This document shows, in pieces, positions 4,222 through 5,461 of a DNA stretch of 5,461 nt. The DNA is from Elusimicrobia bacterium RBG_16_66_12 (GTDB lineage Bacteria; Elusimicrobiota; Elusimicrobia; UBA1565; UBA9628): NCBI GenBank assembly GCA_001800005.1, contig MGUL01000068.1:7708-13168 (forward strand), written 5' to 3'. How positions within the stretch are numbered: the stretch's first letter is position 1; each line of letters begins with the position of its first letter. The notes beneath the pieces are model-generated. The model was not told where the DNA came from. It made no database searches and saw only the letters and a list, made by a program, of their open reading frames with translations. Made by a program: the position numbers and the translations under genes.

Positions 4222-5461
4222 GTGATCGACGCCCTCCTCGTCGGGCTCTTCCTGGGCGCCGCCGTCGCGCTCGGCGCCCGCGCCCGCCGGGGCAAAGCGG
4301 GCGGGCTGGAGGACTATGTCCTCGCCTCCCGCGCGCTGACCCTGCCCCAGTTCGTGGCCACCCTCGTGCCCACCTTCTACGGCGGGGTGCTCGGCATCGG
4401 GGAGTTCACCTGGACTTCGGGCCTGTCCAACTGGACGGTAATGGCCTTTCCCTACTACGTGTTCGCCGCCGTCTACGCCCTCTTCCTCGCCGAGCGCGTG
4501 CGCCTGACCCCGGGCCTGACCATCCCGGACCATCTCGAGTCGGCCTATGGACGCGGCTGCGCCCTCATCGGGGCGTTCCTGGTCTTCGTGCTGGCCAGCC
4601 CCGCCGACGAGCTTTTGATGGCCGGGACCTTGCTCTCACATCTCTCGGGGCTGTCGGTCGCGCTCGCGATGGCCTTGGCGGGATCGGCCGCCCTCGCGCT
4701 GCTCTGGCGCGGGGGTCTCAACGCCGACGTCGCGGCCAACCGGCTCCAGATCGTGGTCATGTTCGCCGGCTTCGCGCTGGTCCTGCCCTTCGCCCTCAAG
4801 GCCGCGGGCGGGCCCGCGGCGCTGGCCGAGCGCCTGCCCGCCGGGCACCTGTCCTGGACCGGAGGCCTGGGGCCGTGGAAGATCCTCGGCTGGTGGCTGA
4901 TCGCGGTCTGGACCATCGTCGACCCCTCCTTTCACCAGCGCTGCGCCGCCGCCGAGTCGCCCGCGACCGCGCGCCGCGGCATCCTCGTCTCCATCGCCTT
5001 CTGGATGGTCTTCGACCTGATGACGACCGCCGCGGGGCTCTACGCCCGCGCGATGCTCCCGGCGCTCGACTCGCCGACGCTGGCCTTCCCGCGGCTGGCC
5101 GACGCGACGATGCCCGTCTTCGCCCGCGGGCTCTTCTTCGCCGGGGTGTCGGCGTCCCTCTTCGCCGCCCTGCAAGGGACTTCCCTCCTGTCCGCCGTGA
5201 GCCTGGGCAAGGACTTCTTCGGCCGCTTGTCTGCGGCCGACGAGGCCGGACAGCAGCGGCGCGTGCGGCGGGCCTTGGCGCTCACCGGAGTGCTGGCCTT
5301 CGCGCTGGCGAGAATGGTCCCCTCGGTGGTGGACCTATGGTATTCGGTCGGCAGCGCCGTGATCCCCGGACTGCTGCTGCCCATGATCGGGGTCTACGCC
5401 CCGAGGCTGCGCGTCGGCCCGCGCTGGGCCGCGGCCGCGTCCGCGTCGGGTTTTTTGGCCT
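4222..5461 (+). CDS. Sodium:solute symporter family (SSS) permease, 3' end beyond window
   Basis: The frame is open from GTG 4222 to the window edge (413 codons, no stop). An in-frame TGA at 4210-4212 makes this GTG the first possible start; no strong ribosome binding site precedes it. The protein is an inner-membrane permease with about 11 visible hydrophobic spans, near residues 2-19, 43-63, 72-92, 113-126, 143-162, 174-194, 219-233, 253-275, 298-320, 350-366 and 373-395. Features typical of SSS (TC 2.A.21) are the pre-helix DYVLASRALTLPQFVATL (31-48), the loop VDPSFHQRCAAAE (233-245), and the helix with QGTSLLSAVSLGKDFF (318-333). Substrates of this family range from sugars and amino acids to acetate; nothing here fixes the substrate. 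The region normally holding the Ser/Thr pair of the Na2 sodium site reads G319-T320 and is about four residues shorter than in PutP or vSGLT, so sodium coupling may be altered. Typical members have 450-600 residues, so most of the protein is present. Confidence 0.88.
   Translation, partial: MIDALLVGLFLGAAVALGARARRGKAGGLEDYVLASRALTLPQFVATLVPTFYGGVLGIGEFTWTSGLSNWTVMAFPYYVFAAVYALFLAERVRLTPGLTIPDHLESAYGRGCALIGAFLVFVLASPADELLMAGTLLSHLSGLSVALAMALAGSAALALLWRGGLNADVAANRLQIVVMFAGFALVLPFALKAAGGPAALAERLPAGHLSWTGGLGPWKILGWWLIAVWTIVDPSFHQRCAAAESPATARRGILVSIAFWMVFDLMTTAAGLYARAMLPALDSPTLAFPRLADATMPVFARGLFFAGVSASLFAALQGTSLLSAVSLGKDFFGRLSAADEAGQQRRVRRALALTGVLAFALARMVPSVVDLWYSVGSAVIPGLLLPMIGVYAPRLRVGPRWAAAASASGFLA

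Noticed and set aside
4636..5175. Minus-strand open frame opposite the symporter
   Set aside because: Arg/Gly/Glu-rich shadow of transmembrane codons; the plus-strand frame has clear SSS features.
1..5461. CRISPR array, tRNA, rRNA, riboswitch or intact insertion sequence
   Set aside because: No regularly spaced repeats outside the coding hendecads, no cloverleaf or conserved RNA core, and no transposase or terminal inverted repeats were seen.

Overview
The window is GC-rich DNA from what is most likely a diderm (Gram-negative type) bacterium. The evidence is a remnant of lpxD, a lipid A gene, plus an ordinary D-Ala-D-Ala ligase, a two-component receiver, a PAS sensor kinase and a sodium/solute symporter. 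Tight gene packing, GTG starts and strong G/C at third codon positions suit a GC-rich free-living lineage. A phylum such as Elusimicrobiota is a guess from gene style and is not shown by the sequence.

Layout. (1) Bases 1-309 hold the 3' end of an unrecognised plus-strand gene. (2) Bases 306-894 are a gene graveyard. A 57-codon C-terminal scrap of lpxD lies on the minus strand, tail to tail with gene 1. It is followed by an ORF6N-domain gene that lacks a usable start codon and its C-terminal part. An 8-bp direct repeat sits at the junction of the two remnants. (3) Bases 922-2424 form a compact two-gene unit: a palindrome and a perfect TATAAT box set for leaderless transcription, a receiver-only response regulator, and ddl overlapping it by 4 bases. 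(4) A minus-strand PAS histidine kinase (2434-3576) converges on ddl. A GC-rich hairpin covers both stop codons. (5) A 185-bp divergent spacer with a 10-bp palindrome separates the kinase from a plus-strand pair: a small coiled-coil protein built on five 11-residue repeats, then a sodium:solute symporter that runs off the right edge.

How the genes may fit together. The receiver and ddl are translationally coupled, and the kinase lies just beyond ddl in the opposite orientation. One reading is a split two-component pair flanking a cell-wall gene, but nothing in the sequence proves that the two proteins are partners. The coiled-coil gene and the symporter may share a transcript (25-bp gap), with no visible functional link.

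I found no CRISPR array, RNA gene, intact mobile element or clear undescribed system. The points most worth a second look are the Cys/His cluster and altered G1 box of the kinase, the hendecad-repeat protein, the leaderless palindromic promoter, and the lpxD scrap.
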